A program made the position numbers and the translations under genes. Shown piece after piece: positions 27,697 through 36,534 of a DNA stretch of 64,000 nucleotides (position 1 is the first letter of the stretch; the number at the start of each line of letters is the position of its first letter). Under the pieces are notes generated by a model. The model was not told where the DNA came from. It saw only the letters and a list, made by a program, of their open reading frames with translations, and ran no database searches. Source of the stretch: Ancylomarina sp963977525 (GTDB lineage: Bacteria; Bacteroidota; Bacteroidia; Bacteroidales; Marinifilaceae); contig CAXBPC010000015.1 of NCBI GenBank assembly GCA_963977525.1, positions 33,352 through 97,351 of the forward strand. Direction: 5' to 3'.

Positions 27697-28347
27697 TTAT
27701 TTCTTTAGTTCGTTAATAATATCAGCAGGTTCAGCTCTTTTAGTGTAATCTGCGTTAATATACGCATACTCAACAGTAGCATCCTGATTAATAATATATG
27801 TTGCCGGAATAGGTAGTTCGTCAGAATTATTTTCGTTATATTCAGCTAAGTCTAGACTAAATGTGTTCTTATAAAGATCGCTTACTTCATTGGTTAATTT
27901 ATATGTTAATCCATACGATTTAGCAACCGTACTATCAATATCCGAAAGCACCTCAAATTCTAGTTCATTTTTCTCTTTTGTGCTAAGCGAGCTATCGGGT
28001 TTCTCAGGAGTAAGAGCGATAAAATTTGAACCTAACTCTTTAAAAATTGGCAAGCTTTGTTGCATATATTGCAATTGCAAATTACAGTATGGACACCAAC
28101 CACCTCTATACCAAGTTAAAATAACACGTCCCTTTTTCAATTCATCGTAAAGATTAATCTTTTTACCTACTGAGTTGATTAGAGTGAAATCGGGAGCCTT
28201 TTGCCCTTTTTGAATAACCTTTTTTATTAAATCACTTTCAGTTAAAGCCTTAATTCCATCGCTAATAACGTTTTGTACATCTTGCGGTACAGACGATGTA
28301 AAACCTGAGTGAGTTTTCTCTAATTGTTCTTTTAAACTATTTGTCAT
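27697..28347 (-). CDS. Peroxiredoxin-like AhpC/TSA-family protein
   Basis: The 216-residue protein has a thioredoxin fold with the redox motif TWYRGGWCPYC, which gives a CxxC arrangement rather than the single peroxidatic Cys of classical AhpC. N-terminal helices (SLKEQLEKTHSGF) precede the APDF start of the domain. There is no signal peptide, so it is cytoplasmic. It likely reduces peroxides or disulfides. It is followed three bases later by the OYE-family gene and preceded by a broken flavodoxin-like gene on the same strand. Confidence 0.88.
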   Translation of the reverse strand: MTNSLKEQLEKTHSGFTSSVPQDVQNVISDGIKALTESDLIKKVIQKGQKAPDFTLINSVGKKINLYDELKKGRVILTWYRGGWCPYCNLQLQYMQQSLPIFKELGSNFIALTPEKPDSSLSTKEKNELEFEVLSDIDSTVAKSYGLTYKLTNEVSDLYKNTFSLDLAEYNENNSDELPIPATYIINQDATVEYAYINADYTKRAEPADIINELKK

Positions 28348-28372
28348 AACAGTATAGATTTAATTATTAATA

Positions 28373-28835
28373 TTAAGCTGAAATTTCATCTACTATCCTA
28401 ATAGCTAACTCTTCAGCTTTTTTATTACACTCTGAATCGTTCTCGAATCGGTAGAAAGTGTCTTTAGTAGTTTTTGCATCATCACCATTCATTGCTCTAA
28501 ATGCACTATAAGGACACTCCTCGCCAAAACCACACTTATAACAAGAAGCATTTCCTCCAGTAAGTAAGTAAGTAAGTAAGTAAGTAAGCTACCTCTTTCA
28601 TTCTAAAGCCATTTACAAACTCAGCCAAATCTTTATAAGCCTCTTGAACTGAGTAAAGTCCAGAACTAATTATAACAAAGGGTTTACCTTCCGAAAGCAT
28701 TTTTCTATGAAACAGAGGAAAGAAACGTTCCATAAAGTTTTTCATTATGGCATTTACTCCATTCTAACGAGATATTCCACCAAAAACAACAGCATCGGCA
28801 TCCATGAATTTCTCCCAAGTGTCAATGTCTTAAGC
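28373..28835 (-). pseudogene. Broken flavodoxin-like NAD(P)H-dependent FMN reductase
   Basis: On the minus strand the frame reads DTWEKFMDADAVVFGGISR and then a TAG. It continues NGVNAIMKNFMERFFPLFHRKM and on to FVNGFRMKEVA, the core of flavodoxin/FMN-reductase-like proteins. A run of seven CTTA units (28561-28588 on plus as taag) then shifts the frame. The lost C-terminus continues as GGNASCYKCGFGEECPYSAF and ends at 28373. The first roughly 80 residues are missing next to the outer-membrane gene, where homology breaks off. So there are three lesions: truncation, in-frame stop and repeat-length frameshift. Confidence 0.82.
28559..28588 (+). repeat. Tetranucleotide (TAAG)7 microsatellite
   Basis: Seven perfect taag units lie within the broken flavodoxin-like gene. 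With six units (or three) the coding frame on the minus strand would join MKEVAYLL to TGGNASCYKCG in one frame. With the seven present it runs to TYWRKCFLL and a stop. Confidence 0.9.
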
Positions 28836-28885
28836 TGAACATTAGAATTTAATAACATAGTAAGAGCCACGATAGCAATCTGGAA

Positions 28886-30094
28886 TTAAAAATATTTAGA
28901 AATCTTTAGTCTCAGGAAACTATCATTCTCAAAGCTGGACAGAATAAGTTCGTCCTTACTGATATTAGAGAAGAATCGACCTTCTAATTCGGCAGTCCAG
29001 CTGGTTCCAAACCTACGAGAAGCTTCCACACTAAATATTCTACTATTCGATTCCAAATCGCTGATAACACCAAAAAGAATAGATGCATCCTGAATGTCGT
29101 TAAAGGCAATTCTACTTCCAATAAAAATATCGTTCTGAAGTGCTGTTAAGGCAAATTCGTCGCGCTCGTCGTATAAATATTCACCAAGTAGGCCGATATC
29201 CAAACCGTTCCCATCTATATTACTAAAGGTATATTCTACCCCAGCTACCATGGCATAAAAATCCTCATGGTCTGCTTGTCGGTAGATAGATTCCAATTTC
29301 CAAAGGAATGCATCGTGGGTAATTTGTAGGTCGAGCCCAGTTTGATTGATTACGGGATAAAAAGCCGTAATATCTCCCATATTATCGAAAACGTAAGCGG
29401 CTTCGCGTCCGTTGCCATAAAAGTGTGAAAGTCCTATATCAAATGCGTTGATATAATGTTTCCAACGTACTGCCACATCTTGTCTCCACTCTTTGGCTTG
29501 GCTTTCATAGCTAACATCATATTTATCTATTACTGTTCCAAAGCGTAACCTCCCCTTGCTTCCAGGAAACGTACGCTTACGATGGTAAGGCAGATAAAAG
29601 AATTCAAAAGTTCCCAATTTAGAGGTGTTCCAACTAAACTGAACCATTGGCTGTCCTAGTTTTTCTTCGCCATCGAAAGATTCTATGGCATCGGTTTGGT
29701 TTATAATATCGACCAAATGATTGATCTCGGCAACGCCCCAATACACTTTCTTAAGCCCGATGCTCAACTCCCAATTGTTCTTCGCTTTTTGGTAGTAGAA
29801 CTCGCGAATATCAAAATGTGTTCTTTCATCGTCACGATCAATCCTAAAGAAAGTTGACATATTGATACTTTCGTACCCCTTGTTCCATTCTATGGTATAT
29901 TCTGGTTTTATCGCCAATGAAGGAAACTGATTTTTTTGGCCATCAAATTTCGCCTTATCCAAATAGTAGCGATACTCCCCTTCCAGTTCCAACTCAAACT
30001 CATGACTTAGATTCCTTTCTTTCTTAGAATCTTGAGCAAAGGAATGACTCATAAAACCCAAAAGGAGAATGACTAAGTATACTTGTTTTCTCAT
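28886..30094 (-). CDS. Outer-membrane beta-barrel protein of the MMPL operon
   Basis: The 402-residue product has a signal peptide (MRKQVYLVILLLGFMSHSFA) and barrel-like strands throughout. It ends in a typical outer-membrane terminal strand with aromatic last residue (FLRLKISKYF). It resembles the DUF1302-type barrels that accompany MMPL and LolA-like genes, though no strict family signature was recognised. It is the last gene of the operon (TetR, RND, LolA-like, this gene). Its 3' third is duplicated at 25175-25540. It may provide the outer-membrane exit for the exporter's substrate. Confidence 0.75.
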   Translation of the reverse strand: MRKQVYLVILLLGFMSHSFAQDSKKERNLSHEFELELEGEYRYYLDKAKFDGQKNQFPSLAIKPEYTIEWNKGYESINMSTFFRIDRDDERTHFDIREFYYQKAKNNWELSIGLKKVYWGVAEINHLVDIINQTDAIESFDGEEKLGQPMVQFSWNTSKLGTFEFFYLPYHRKRTFPGSKGRLRFGTVIDKYDVSYESQAKEWRQDVAVRWKHYINAFDIGLSHFYGNGREAAYVFDNMGDITAFYPVINQTGLDLQITHDAFLWKLESIYRQADHEDFYAMVAGVEYTFSNIDGNGLDIGLLGEYLYDERDEFALTALQNDIFIGSRIAFNDIQDASILFGVISDLESNSRIFSVEASRRFGTSWTAELEGRFFSNISKDELILSSFENDSFLRLKISKYF

Positions 30095-30198
30095 CTATTT
30101 ACAATTCATTTCTATAATCAGATAAAACTTACCACTCTTAATAAGATCATACTCATAGTTGAGTCAAAACTATTAAGAATGGTCGTTTCAATTGGTTA

Positions 30199-30972
30199 TT
30201 ATTTCCCAGCTCTCTTAAGTGCCATTTCCGTAAAATCCTCTTCAGTAAGGTTCTGCTCAAAATTATAGTCGCTAAATTGCAAGCTTGTTTCCTTATGGGT
30301 TTGGTGATTAACCATACTAAAGACTGCAGCTCGCCAAAACTTATTTTTATAAAGCTTATAGTCCGTATAGGTTAAGGTTTTTAATAGAGAATTCTTTCGA
30401 TCGAAGAATTCAACTTTCTCAATACGGTAGCCTTTATCTTTATTGTAAGAAACAATTCGTTTTGAATAACCCGATTTAGGGTCAACAGGATCTTGTTCAA
30501 CAATTAATAAACTTCCTTTTTCTTCTAGAAACTTATAGCTGTATTTTTCTACCTCTTGCGACGAAAGATCTTCGTAAGCAAACTCGCTACCCACAAAGGG
30601 TCCCGATTTATTATTAGACGATATGCGTTTGATTCGTTTAATTGAAGGTAAATACAACCACTGATCATCCGAGCCTACTTTATGTGTAAAGGTTAAGGTT
30701 GATGTTCCCTTCACATCTTTAGGGCTATTAAAAACGATAAGCGACTTATCTCCATCTTCAGTTAATTCCAGAGTTTTTGTTGACAGGTAACGTTCACTAA
30801 CCTGACCATTTTTATTTTTCAGAATCATTTTAGTTTCAACAGTGCTACTACCAAAGCCTAAATCTGCATTCTCAGCAGCTTGGGCAATTTCCAATCCTCG
30901 CTCGTTTGGCGCTTGAGCAGAAACTAAGTTCACTGCCCATACCATTATTACAAATGCTAATACTTTTTTCAT
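30199..30972 (-). CDS. LolA-like outer-membrane lipoprotein-sorting protein
   Basis: The 257-residue product has a signal peptide (MKKVLAFVIMVWAVNLVSA). Its beta-rich fold has phrases typical of the LolA-like family: DQWLYLPSIKRIKRISS, GPFVGSEFAYEDL, SYNKDKGYRIEKVEFFD. Such periplasmic carriers bind lipids or lipoproteins. It sits 19 bases after the MMPL transporter gene and before the outer-membrane barrel gene. The three probably form an envelope-spanning lipid or hydrophobic-compound export path, by analogy with similar clusters in other bacteria. Confidence 0.87.
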   Translation of the reverse strand: MKKVLAFVIMVWAVNLVSAQAPNERGLEIAQAAENADLGFGSSTVETKMILKNKNGQVSERYLSTKTLELTEDGDKSLIVFNSPKDVKGTSTLTFTHKVGSDDQWLYLPSIKRIKRISSNNKSGPFVGSEFAYEDLSSQEVEKYSYKFLEEKGSLLIVEQDPVDPKSGYSKRIVSYNKDKGYRIEKVEFFDRKNSLLKTLTYTDYKLYKNKFWRAAVFSMVNHQTHKETSLQFSDYNFEQNLTEEDFTEMALKRAGK

Positions 30973-30991
30973 CTTATTTAGATTTTAAAAT

Positions 30992-33370
30992 TTATTTCGT
31001 TCTTACAGTAATTGGTTCTACCCTTAATTTGAGATCTTCTTCTACCTCTTTTTCCTTCTTACTCACTAATAGTAGAAGAGATGGCAATAGTATGAAGTCG
31101 ATAATTAGTGCTGATAAAATAATGACTACCGATATTCTTGCCATATAGCTGTTTAAAGCAAATGCTGATGTTGATAGAATATTGAATCCCACAACCAATA
31201 TTACTGTAGTGGTAATAATTGCAACTCCAACCGTTTCGAAAGCATATACTACTGCTTTCTGAGCATTATAGTTTAATTCACGACGAGCTCTTAAAAACTT
31301 GCTCATAAAGTGTACGGTATCATCTACTACAATTCCCAAAGTCATACCAAAAACAACCACCATTCCAGTATTTATGGTTCCCTTATACAAGTACCAAACG
31401 CCGAAACCTACTATAACAGGAGCAACATTAGGAATAATACTAAGCATACCTAGTTTAAAGTTCCTAAGTGCAAGAATTAGAATTAAGGTAATCAATAGGA
31501 GTGCTATAATGTTACCATTAAACATACTCTCCGCTTGACGGAAACCCAGCTTAGAAAACATTAACGTTGGGCTCACACCAATGGCATGCATAGGCTTAGG
31601 TGCATTATCCTTTAGCCAGTTCTCAGCTCTATCGGTAAAAGCAATCATATCAGCACTCGAGCTGTTTTTGATTGTTACTGTAAGTCTCGATTCTGATTTA
31701 TCAACATTAATCTGGTTGTTCAAATCCAGACCAAATGGCAGCGACATTTCATATAAGAGGAGAAATTGTGCTGCACTTTCTCTTTCTTTAGGAATTCGGT
31801 AATACGTTTCATCATCGCCATGCATCGACCTATTAATTCTCCTAGCTACTTCGCTAAAAGCATTAACATGAACAACTTCAGGCTGCGTATTTAACCAATC
31901 TTCAAACTCATTTAATTTGTTTAGATATCCTGGGTTATTTATACCACCGCTTTCGCCACTACCAATTGAGAATTCTACGTTGTAAAAACCTGTTAGGTTC
32001 TCATTCACGAAATCACTGTCTGTTCTAAATTGAACCGAATGATCGAAGTATTCAACAAACTTATCGTTAAAGACATTTTTGGTCGCAAAATAACCTGATA
32101 TACCAATTACTGCGAAGGATACAATAGCCAATCGCATAGGATATTTACCTATAAAAAGGGCGTAATTAGAAAGCCAAGCTGTTTTCTTTTCTTTTAATTT
32201 CTTCTTTTTCGGTTTTGGAAAAATAGACATTAAAGCAGGTAGTGTAATCATGGAGAATACAAAAGCCATACTCATACCAAAAGCGGTAATGTTTCCTAAA
32301 TCCCAAAACGGAGGAACATCTCCAAAGTTCATTGTCAAAAATCCGACAACAGTTGTAAGACTGGTGATAAAAACAGGCATAAAATTCAATCGAATAGACT
32401 CTACTAAGGCAGCTCTTTTGTCCAATCCATCAATTCTTATTTTCTGTAGATAGGTGATAAGAATATGGATACTATCGGCAATAGCAAGTGTAAGTATCAT
32501 GGTCGGAAAAACAGCCGATGGAGGCGTAAGTTTAATTCCCATTAGACCAACAAACCCGATAGAACTCATGATTGAGAAAAGCACAACTACCAGTGTTGCT
32601 AGGGTAGCATATATATTTCGAGTCAGTAAGAATGTGACTAAAATTGCAACCAAAAACATAAGAGCACTTAGCATCATATCCTTTTGAGATGATTCGAAAA
32701 AGGCCGTATTTAGTGGTACAAGTCCAGTTGTATAAACATCAAACTGTGGATATTCAGCCTCAAACTCAGCTATCATTTTTCTTGTAGCAACCGTCACCTC
32801 AGGAATTTCCTTAGCCATATCTTCGCCTGGCAGAATTACAGTAATATTAACCGCGGTAACGCTTCCTTTTGTATTGATGATTCGATTAAGTAATAAGGGC
32901 TCTTTCAGTGCTTTTTCCCTGATCACTTGTATCTCTTCATCTGTTTTATTTACTGATTCATAAGATAAATCATCAACAAATAAATCATCCCCATCAGCAC
33001 TTGTGTGTTGAAAGTTAGTTATGGCATCTACTCTCGATGAGTAGGGTGTGTTCCATGATTTAGCTGTTAGGTCTTCAATTGCCACAAGGTTCTCACGGGT
33101 GAAAACATCACCATTCTTAGGTGCAAGAACTACAATAATGTTATCGTCTTTCGTGTACTTTTCTTGTAAAGCGTCAAATGCTTCCAATTCTGGATTTGAT
33201 TTACTGAAGAAGGCATGGTAATCTCCATCAAATTCCATATTTCCTTGCGAAGCTAATCCTAATGTAAGCACTAAGCTTAAAAGCAAGACTGGCCATTTAA
33301 ATCGAATCACAAAACTTGCCCATTTTATAGCAAACCTGTTTGCAATGCTATCTGTTTTCTTTGTTCCCAT
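30992..33370 (-). CDS. MMPL/RND-superfamily transporter
   Basis: The product (about 792 residues from ATG 33370) has two halves. Each has a transmembrane helix, a large periplasmic loop and a five-helix bundle, as in MMPL/HpnN-type RND exporters. Motifs such as IADSIHILITYLQKIR and GIVVDDTVHFMSKFLRARRE show the conserved acidic residues in the fourth helix of each bundle. The ATG at 33370 (MGTKKTDSIANRF) is preferred to the one at 33424. The later start leaves the TetR-box 33388-33403 upstream of the gene rather than inside it. A proton-driven exporter of lipids or hydrophobic molecules is inferred. Confidence 0.9.
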   Translation of the reverse strand: MGTKKTDSIANRFAIKWASFVIRFKWPVLLLSLVLTLGLASQGNMEFDGDYHAFFSKSNPELEAFDALQEKYTKDDNIIVVLAPKNGDVFTRENLVAIEDLTAKSWNTPYSSRVDAITNFQHTSADGDDLFVDDLSYESVNKTDEEIQVIREKALKEPLLLNRIINTKGSVTAVNITVILPGEDMAKEIPEVTVATRKMIAEFEAEYPQFDVYTTGLVPLNTAFFESSQKDMMLSALMFLVAILVTFLLTRNIYATLATLVVVLFSIMSSIGFVGLMGIKLTPPSAVFPTMILTLAIADSIHILITYLQKIRIDGLDKRAALVESIRLNFMPVFITSLTTVVGFLTMNFGDVPPFWDLGNITAFGMSMAFVFSMITLPALMSIFPKPKKKKLKEKKTAWLSNYALFIGKYPMRLAIVSFAVIGISGYFATKNVFNDKFVEYFDHSVQFRTDSDFVNENLTGFYNVEFSIGSGESGGINNPGYLNKLNEFEDWLNTQPEVVHVNAFSEVARRINRSMHGDDETYYRIPKERESAAQFLLLYEMSLPFGLDLNNQINVDKSESRLTVTIKNSSSADMIAFTDRAENWLKDNAPKPMHAIGVSPTLMFSKLGFRQAESMFNGNIIALLLITLILILALRNFKLGMLSIIPNVAPVIVGFGVWYLYKGTINTGMVVVFGMTLGIVVDDTVHFMSKFLRARRELNYNAQKAVVYAFETVGVAIITTTVILVVGFNILSTSAFALNSYMARISVVIILSALIIDFILLPSLLLLVSKKEKEVEEDLKLRVEPITVRTK

Positions 33371-33387
33371 AATTAATAATAAAAAAG

Positions 33388-33403
33388 ATGACCAGTCGTC
33401 TAT
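33388..33403. promoter_or_regulatory. TetR operator candidate before the exporter operon
   Basis: The 16-bp sequence atgaccagtcgtctat is repeated perfectly at 34089-34104. Its core gaccagtcgtc is an imperfect palindrome (8 of 10 arm positions pair). It lies 18 bases before the ATG of the exporter gene. Confidence 0.8.
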
Positions 33404-33412
33404 GGTTTGTGT

Positions 33413-33438
33413 GAAAAAAAACACCTTTTACGGTGTTA
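33413..33438 (-). terminator. Terminator of the tetR gene
   Basis: On the minus strand the arms aacacc and ggtgtt with a 6-nt loop are followed by a T run of eight. It lies between the tetR stop (33473) and the operator before the exporter. Regulator and exporter therefore appear to be separate transcripts. Confidence 0.75.
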
Positions 33439-33472
33439 AGACTTAACTAGTCATTAGTTGGTTTTAAAATAA

Positions 33473-34066
33473 TTAGTCTAAAATTTGACGAATCATATAA
33501 TAATAATTGTCAATAGGTTCTGAATTTTTAACTTCCTTCATAGAAATCATAATTCCTTTACCTGCGTTTTCGAAAAAAGAAACCATCTTGTTTGCATCAA
33601 TGGATTCCTTTATCTCCCCTTTTTCCTGAGCTTCTTTAACAACCTCAACTAAACTGGCTTCAATTTGTTTGCTAATTTCCGCCGCTTTTGTTCTTATAGC
33701 CTCACTATGCTCCGACATTTCATTACTCAGATTACAGGCTAAACACCCCATGGTGCAATTCAATTTTTCCTTTAGCATCTTAATTCTAAATTCATACAAA
33801 TTTAAGAGACGCTGTTTAGGTGATTCACTGCTATTTTTAAGAATGTCCAAACTTGGAGTGAAAAAAGCCTTATAGTATTTATCCATTGCTTGAACGGCAA
33901 AATCCTCTTTACTTTCAAAATAGAAATAAAAAGATCCTTTGGGAATATCGGCATGCTTCACAATGTCATTCACACTGGTCGCATTATAACCTTTAGCCCA
34001 CAGAAGTTCCATCCCTTTATCTAAAAGGTAACTTGATTTCTCGTCGTGTTTTTTTGTCTTTAACAT
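33473..34066 (-). CDS. TetR/AcrR-family regulator
   Basis: The 197-residue protein has an N-terminal TetR helix-turn-helix (LLWAKGYNATSVNDIVKHADIPKGSFYFYFESKEDFA, given by parts: the GYNATSVNDIV and PKGSFYFYF segments are diagnostic). The ligand-binding domain carries CTMGCLACNLSNEMSE, close to the cysteine-bearing motif of NemR/AcuR-type sensors of electrophiles. Identical 16-bp boxes lie upstream of this gene and of the exporter operon, pointing to autoregulation plus control of export. An Old Yellow Enzyme gene (a NemR target in E. coli) lies downstream but lacks the box. Confidence 0.9.
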   Translation of the reverse strand: MLKTKKHDEKSSYLLDKGMELLWAKGYNATSVNDIVKHADIPKGSFYFYFESKEDFAVQAMDKYYKAFFTPSLDILKNSSESPKQRLLNLYEFRIKMLKEKLNCTMGCLACNLSNEMSEHSEAIRTKAAEISKQIEASLVEVVKEAQEKGEIKESIDANKMVSFFENAGKGIMISMKEVKNSEPIDNYYYMIRQILD

Positions 34067-34306
34067 TGCTTAATTTTTTTACAAAAATATGACCAGTCGT
34101 CTATTAATCCAAATTTGTTTTAATTAAAATTTGTTAATTCTGCATTTAAAGTCTCTATCTCGATATAAAATACGCATTAAAAGAAGGGAGCACACCATTT
34201 GTTAACTATTGAATTACAATAGATTAAGTACAGAATCTAACCTGCCACTATTATTCGACTCTTAGAAGGGAAATAAAAACTTGAAACTATGTTGTACTAG
34301 AAATAA
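34067..34306. other. Leader of tetR plus unassigned spacer
   Basis: Positions 34089-34104 hold the operator. Beyond that the sequence up to the terminator repeat has no open frame or recognisable element. Confidence 0.4.
34089..34104. promoter_or_regulatory. TetR operator candidate before tetR
   Basis: This is a perfect 16-bp copy of the box at 33388-33403 (atgaccagtcgtctat), 23 bases before the tetR ATG. It fits autoregulation. Confidence 0.8.
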
Positions 34307-34363
34307 AAACTCCTCCTAAGTGTGTACTTAGGAGGAGTTTATATGTAGCCTCAACATGACTTA
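34307..34363 (-). repeat. Diverged copy of terminator plus tRNA-Arg 3' end
   Basis: Positions 34307-34340 form a perfect hairpin of the cctcctaagt family. The bases after it (gtagcctcaacatgact) align with the tRNA-Arg 3' end at 63163-63179 (gtagccccaacaggact) with two differences. The following 60 bases also resemble those after the copy at 51280. It looks like an old integration scar or a duplicated terminator, and it also terminates transcription here. Confidence 0.65.
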
Positions 34364-34503
34364 AATCAAAAGGCACTCAAGTCTGAATACTAGCAACTTA
34401 CAAAATTTAAGATATTCTGACGAACCCCTATTTGTCCACAATAAATATGAGTTGATTATTGAATTTAAGGGACGAGGCTGTTGCTCATTGTTTCCTCAGG
34501 CAG
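34364..34503. other. Spacer with repeat tail
   Basis: Parts of this stretch (for example the ctcaag-tctgaatactagcaac segment) resemble the sequence after the 51280 repeat, so the duplication extends beyond the terminator. No gene is present. Confidence 0.4.
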
Positions 34504-36534
34504 TTAATTATTAATGGTTTCAGTCTGGAGTGGAAGAGTAAAATTAAAGACGCTTCCTTTTCCTAATTCACTTTCAACCCAAATTTTCCCATTGTGTTTT
34601 TCTGCAAAATCTTTGCATAGTAGCAATCCTAAACCCGTCCCTTTTTCACCAGAGGTACCAAAGGTTGTTAAGAAATCGTTTGGTTTAAATAATTTGTCCA
34701 AATTTTCAGGATTAATTCCAACACCTTCATCTTTCACACTTATAGAAATATCTATTCCAGTATCAATTACCGACAAATAAATATTTTTATTAGGATGAGT
34801 AAACTTAATTGCATTGGTTAATAAATTCCGAAGAATAGTCATGAGCATATTTTGGTCAGCAAAAACAAATTGGTTTGGTGAGCTTTGATTATGAATGCTT
34901 ATATTTTTATCCCTTGCAGTTTCTGCTAACAATGAGGTGCAAGCATTAATAATTTCATGCAAATTTACCCTAGTGGGCATAAACACAACTTCATTTCGCT
35001 GGCTTTTTGCCCAAGCTAAAAGGTTTTCCAATAAATCGTATGTTGTATTAGCTGATTTCTGAATATCTTCTAATATTTCTCTTATACTATGGGTATCGGT
35101 TAAATCTGAAGTTGAGAGTGTCAGCTCTACAAATTGTTTTAAGCCACCAATTGGTGAACGCAAATCGTGTCCAATGATTGAAAAGAGTTTATCTTTGGTT
35201 GCATTTAGCTCTTCTAATTGGTGTTTGCTTTCTTTAAGAGCTTCTTCCGCTTTTTTACGTTCGGTAACATCGCGAAAACTCCATACTCGGCCAATATTTC
35301 TTCCATCTAATTCCTGTGGTTGCGAGTAAAACTCGAATGTTCGACCGTCTTTAAACCTCACAACATCAAAAGATTCATCATCTGTCAAATACAAGCGTTC
35401 TACTTTTCTAAGGAAGTTTTCAGGCTCAGATAATTGATCAAGTACCGATGCTAATAATGTTTCATCATCGCGGGTTAACATAGTTGCATCTGAGATTCGC
35501 CATAGCTCCACAAATCTTTTATTAAACCTTCTAACTTTTCTTTTTCTATCAACCACAAGAATACCATCGGCAGTTGATTCAAGTGTCGCAGTCACTAATG
35601 ACAAGGATTTTTTAAGTTTTTTTTCTGCTTTTTTACGATCTGTGATGTCGCGTGTTATGCCGAGTACGCCTGTAATTTCTTCATTTTGAAGACGAATAGG
35701 AACACTATTTGTTTCAAGCCAAATGTGCCTGCCTTTTAACCCGATGATTTCAAACTCCAGCTTGCCATCACCGCCATCTAATGTTTTTAAAAAAAGTTCA
35801 GCGAACGGTTTCTTATATTTTTCACTTATTAAATTGAGCATAGATTGCCCTAAAACCTGATCCAGATTGTCGGCACCAATCATATTAAGGCCTGCCGGGT
35901 TCATGTATTCTAATTTCCCCTCCAGATCGAGGATCTTTACACATTCGGGTTCCGTTTCGAGGATGGTACTAATACGTTTTTCGCTTTCTTTTAGTGCTTC
36001 TTCGGTTTTTTTTCGATCTGTAATATCATCAATAGCGACTATCACATGAAGGTGCCCGTCAATATCAATTGGCTCAGTACTAACACTTAGGTAACGATCC
36101 TCAGGCTTTCCATTTATCATCAAGCTTAAGTTCAGCTCAGCTCCGTGTATCTGGGAATTTTCTGCAATAATTTGCTCAATTCCAAGACGTAAAGGACAAG
36201 TGGGGCATGAACCGGAAAACCCGCAGCCTTTAGATGATTCAGAACTATGAACACAGCCAAGACCATCCCCTGCCCTGCGGCCTATAACTTCTGTTGGCTC
36301 GCGAAGAATTATAGAATAAATTGCCTGATTGGCATCTATTATATTCATTTCTCTATCGAGAAGAAGTAAGCCAACAGGCACTGCTGAAAATATTTTCAAA
36401 AAATTATCATGTTTTTTCAAAAGCTTTTCTTCAGCCTTTTTACGGATTTCCATTTCGGTAGATAAATCCTTATTTGCAGCTTCGAGTTTTGAAGTTCTCT
36501 GAGTTACCAATTGTTCAAGTTCATCATTTCTCAT
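34504..36534 (-). CDS. Soluble multi-PAS sensor histidine kinase
   Basis: The 676-residue protein has an N-terminal coiled coil (LEQLVTQRTSKLEAANKDL) and three PAS-type sensor domains separated by ITDRKKAEEAL-type linkers. A HisKA box FSIIGHDLRSPIGGL (H456) and an ATPase domain follow, with G-box GTGLGLLLCKDF. The first PAS domain has a cysteine cluster (C-x8-GC-x5-CPTCPLR, about residues 113-135) found in a subset of PAS kinases and potentially redox or metal binding. There is no transmembrane segment. The start has a good Shine-Dalgarno (ggag about 9 bases upstream), unusual for this region. No response regulator is adjacent. Confidence 0.9.
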   Translation of the reverse strand: MRNDELEQLVTQRTSKLEAANKDLSTEMEIRKKAEEKLLKKHDNFLKIFSAVPVGLLLLDREMNIIDANQAIYSIILREPTEVIGRRAGDGLGCVHSSESSKGCGFSGSCPTCPLRLGIEQIIAENSQIHGAELNLSLMINGKPEDRYLSVSTEPIDIDGHLHVIVAIDDITDRKKTEEALKESEKRISTILETEPECVKILDLEGKLEYMNPAGLNMIGADNLDQVLGQSMLNLISEKYKKPFAELFLKTLDGGDGKLEFEIIGLKGRHIWLETNSVPIRLQNEEITGVLGITRDITDRKKAEKKLKKSLSLVTATLESTADGILVVDRKRKVRRFNKRFVELWRISDATMLTRDDETLLASVLDQLSEPENFLRKVERLYLTDDESFDVVRFKDGRTFEFYSQPQELDGRNIGRVWSFRDVTERKKAEEALKESKHQLEELNATKDKLFSIIGHDLRSPIGGLKQFVELTLSTSDLTDTHSIREILEDIQKSANTTYDLLENLLAWAKSQRNEVVFMPTRVNLHEIINACTSLLAETARDKNISIHNQSSPNQFVFADQNMLMTILRNLLTNAIKFTHPNKNIYLSVIDTGIDISISVKDEGVGINPENLDKLFKPNDFLTTFGTSGEKGTGLGLLLCKDFAEKHNGKIWVESELGKGSVFNFTLPLQTETINN

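Noticed and set aside
28536..28745. Intact small gene of 69 residues
   Set aside because: It is the central part of a broken flavodoxin-like gene, ending out of frame at the tetranucleotide tract.
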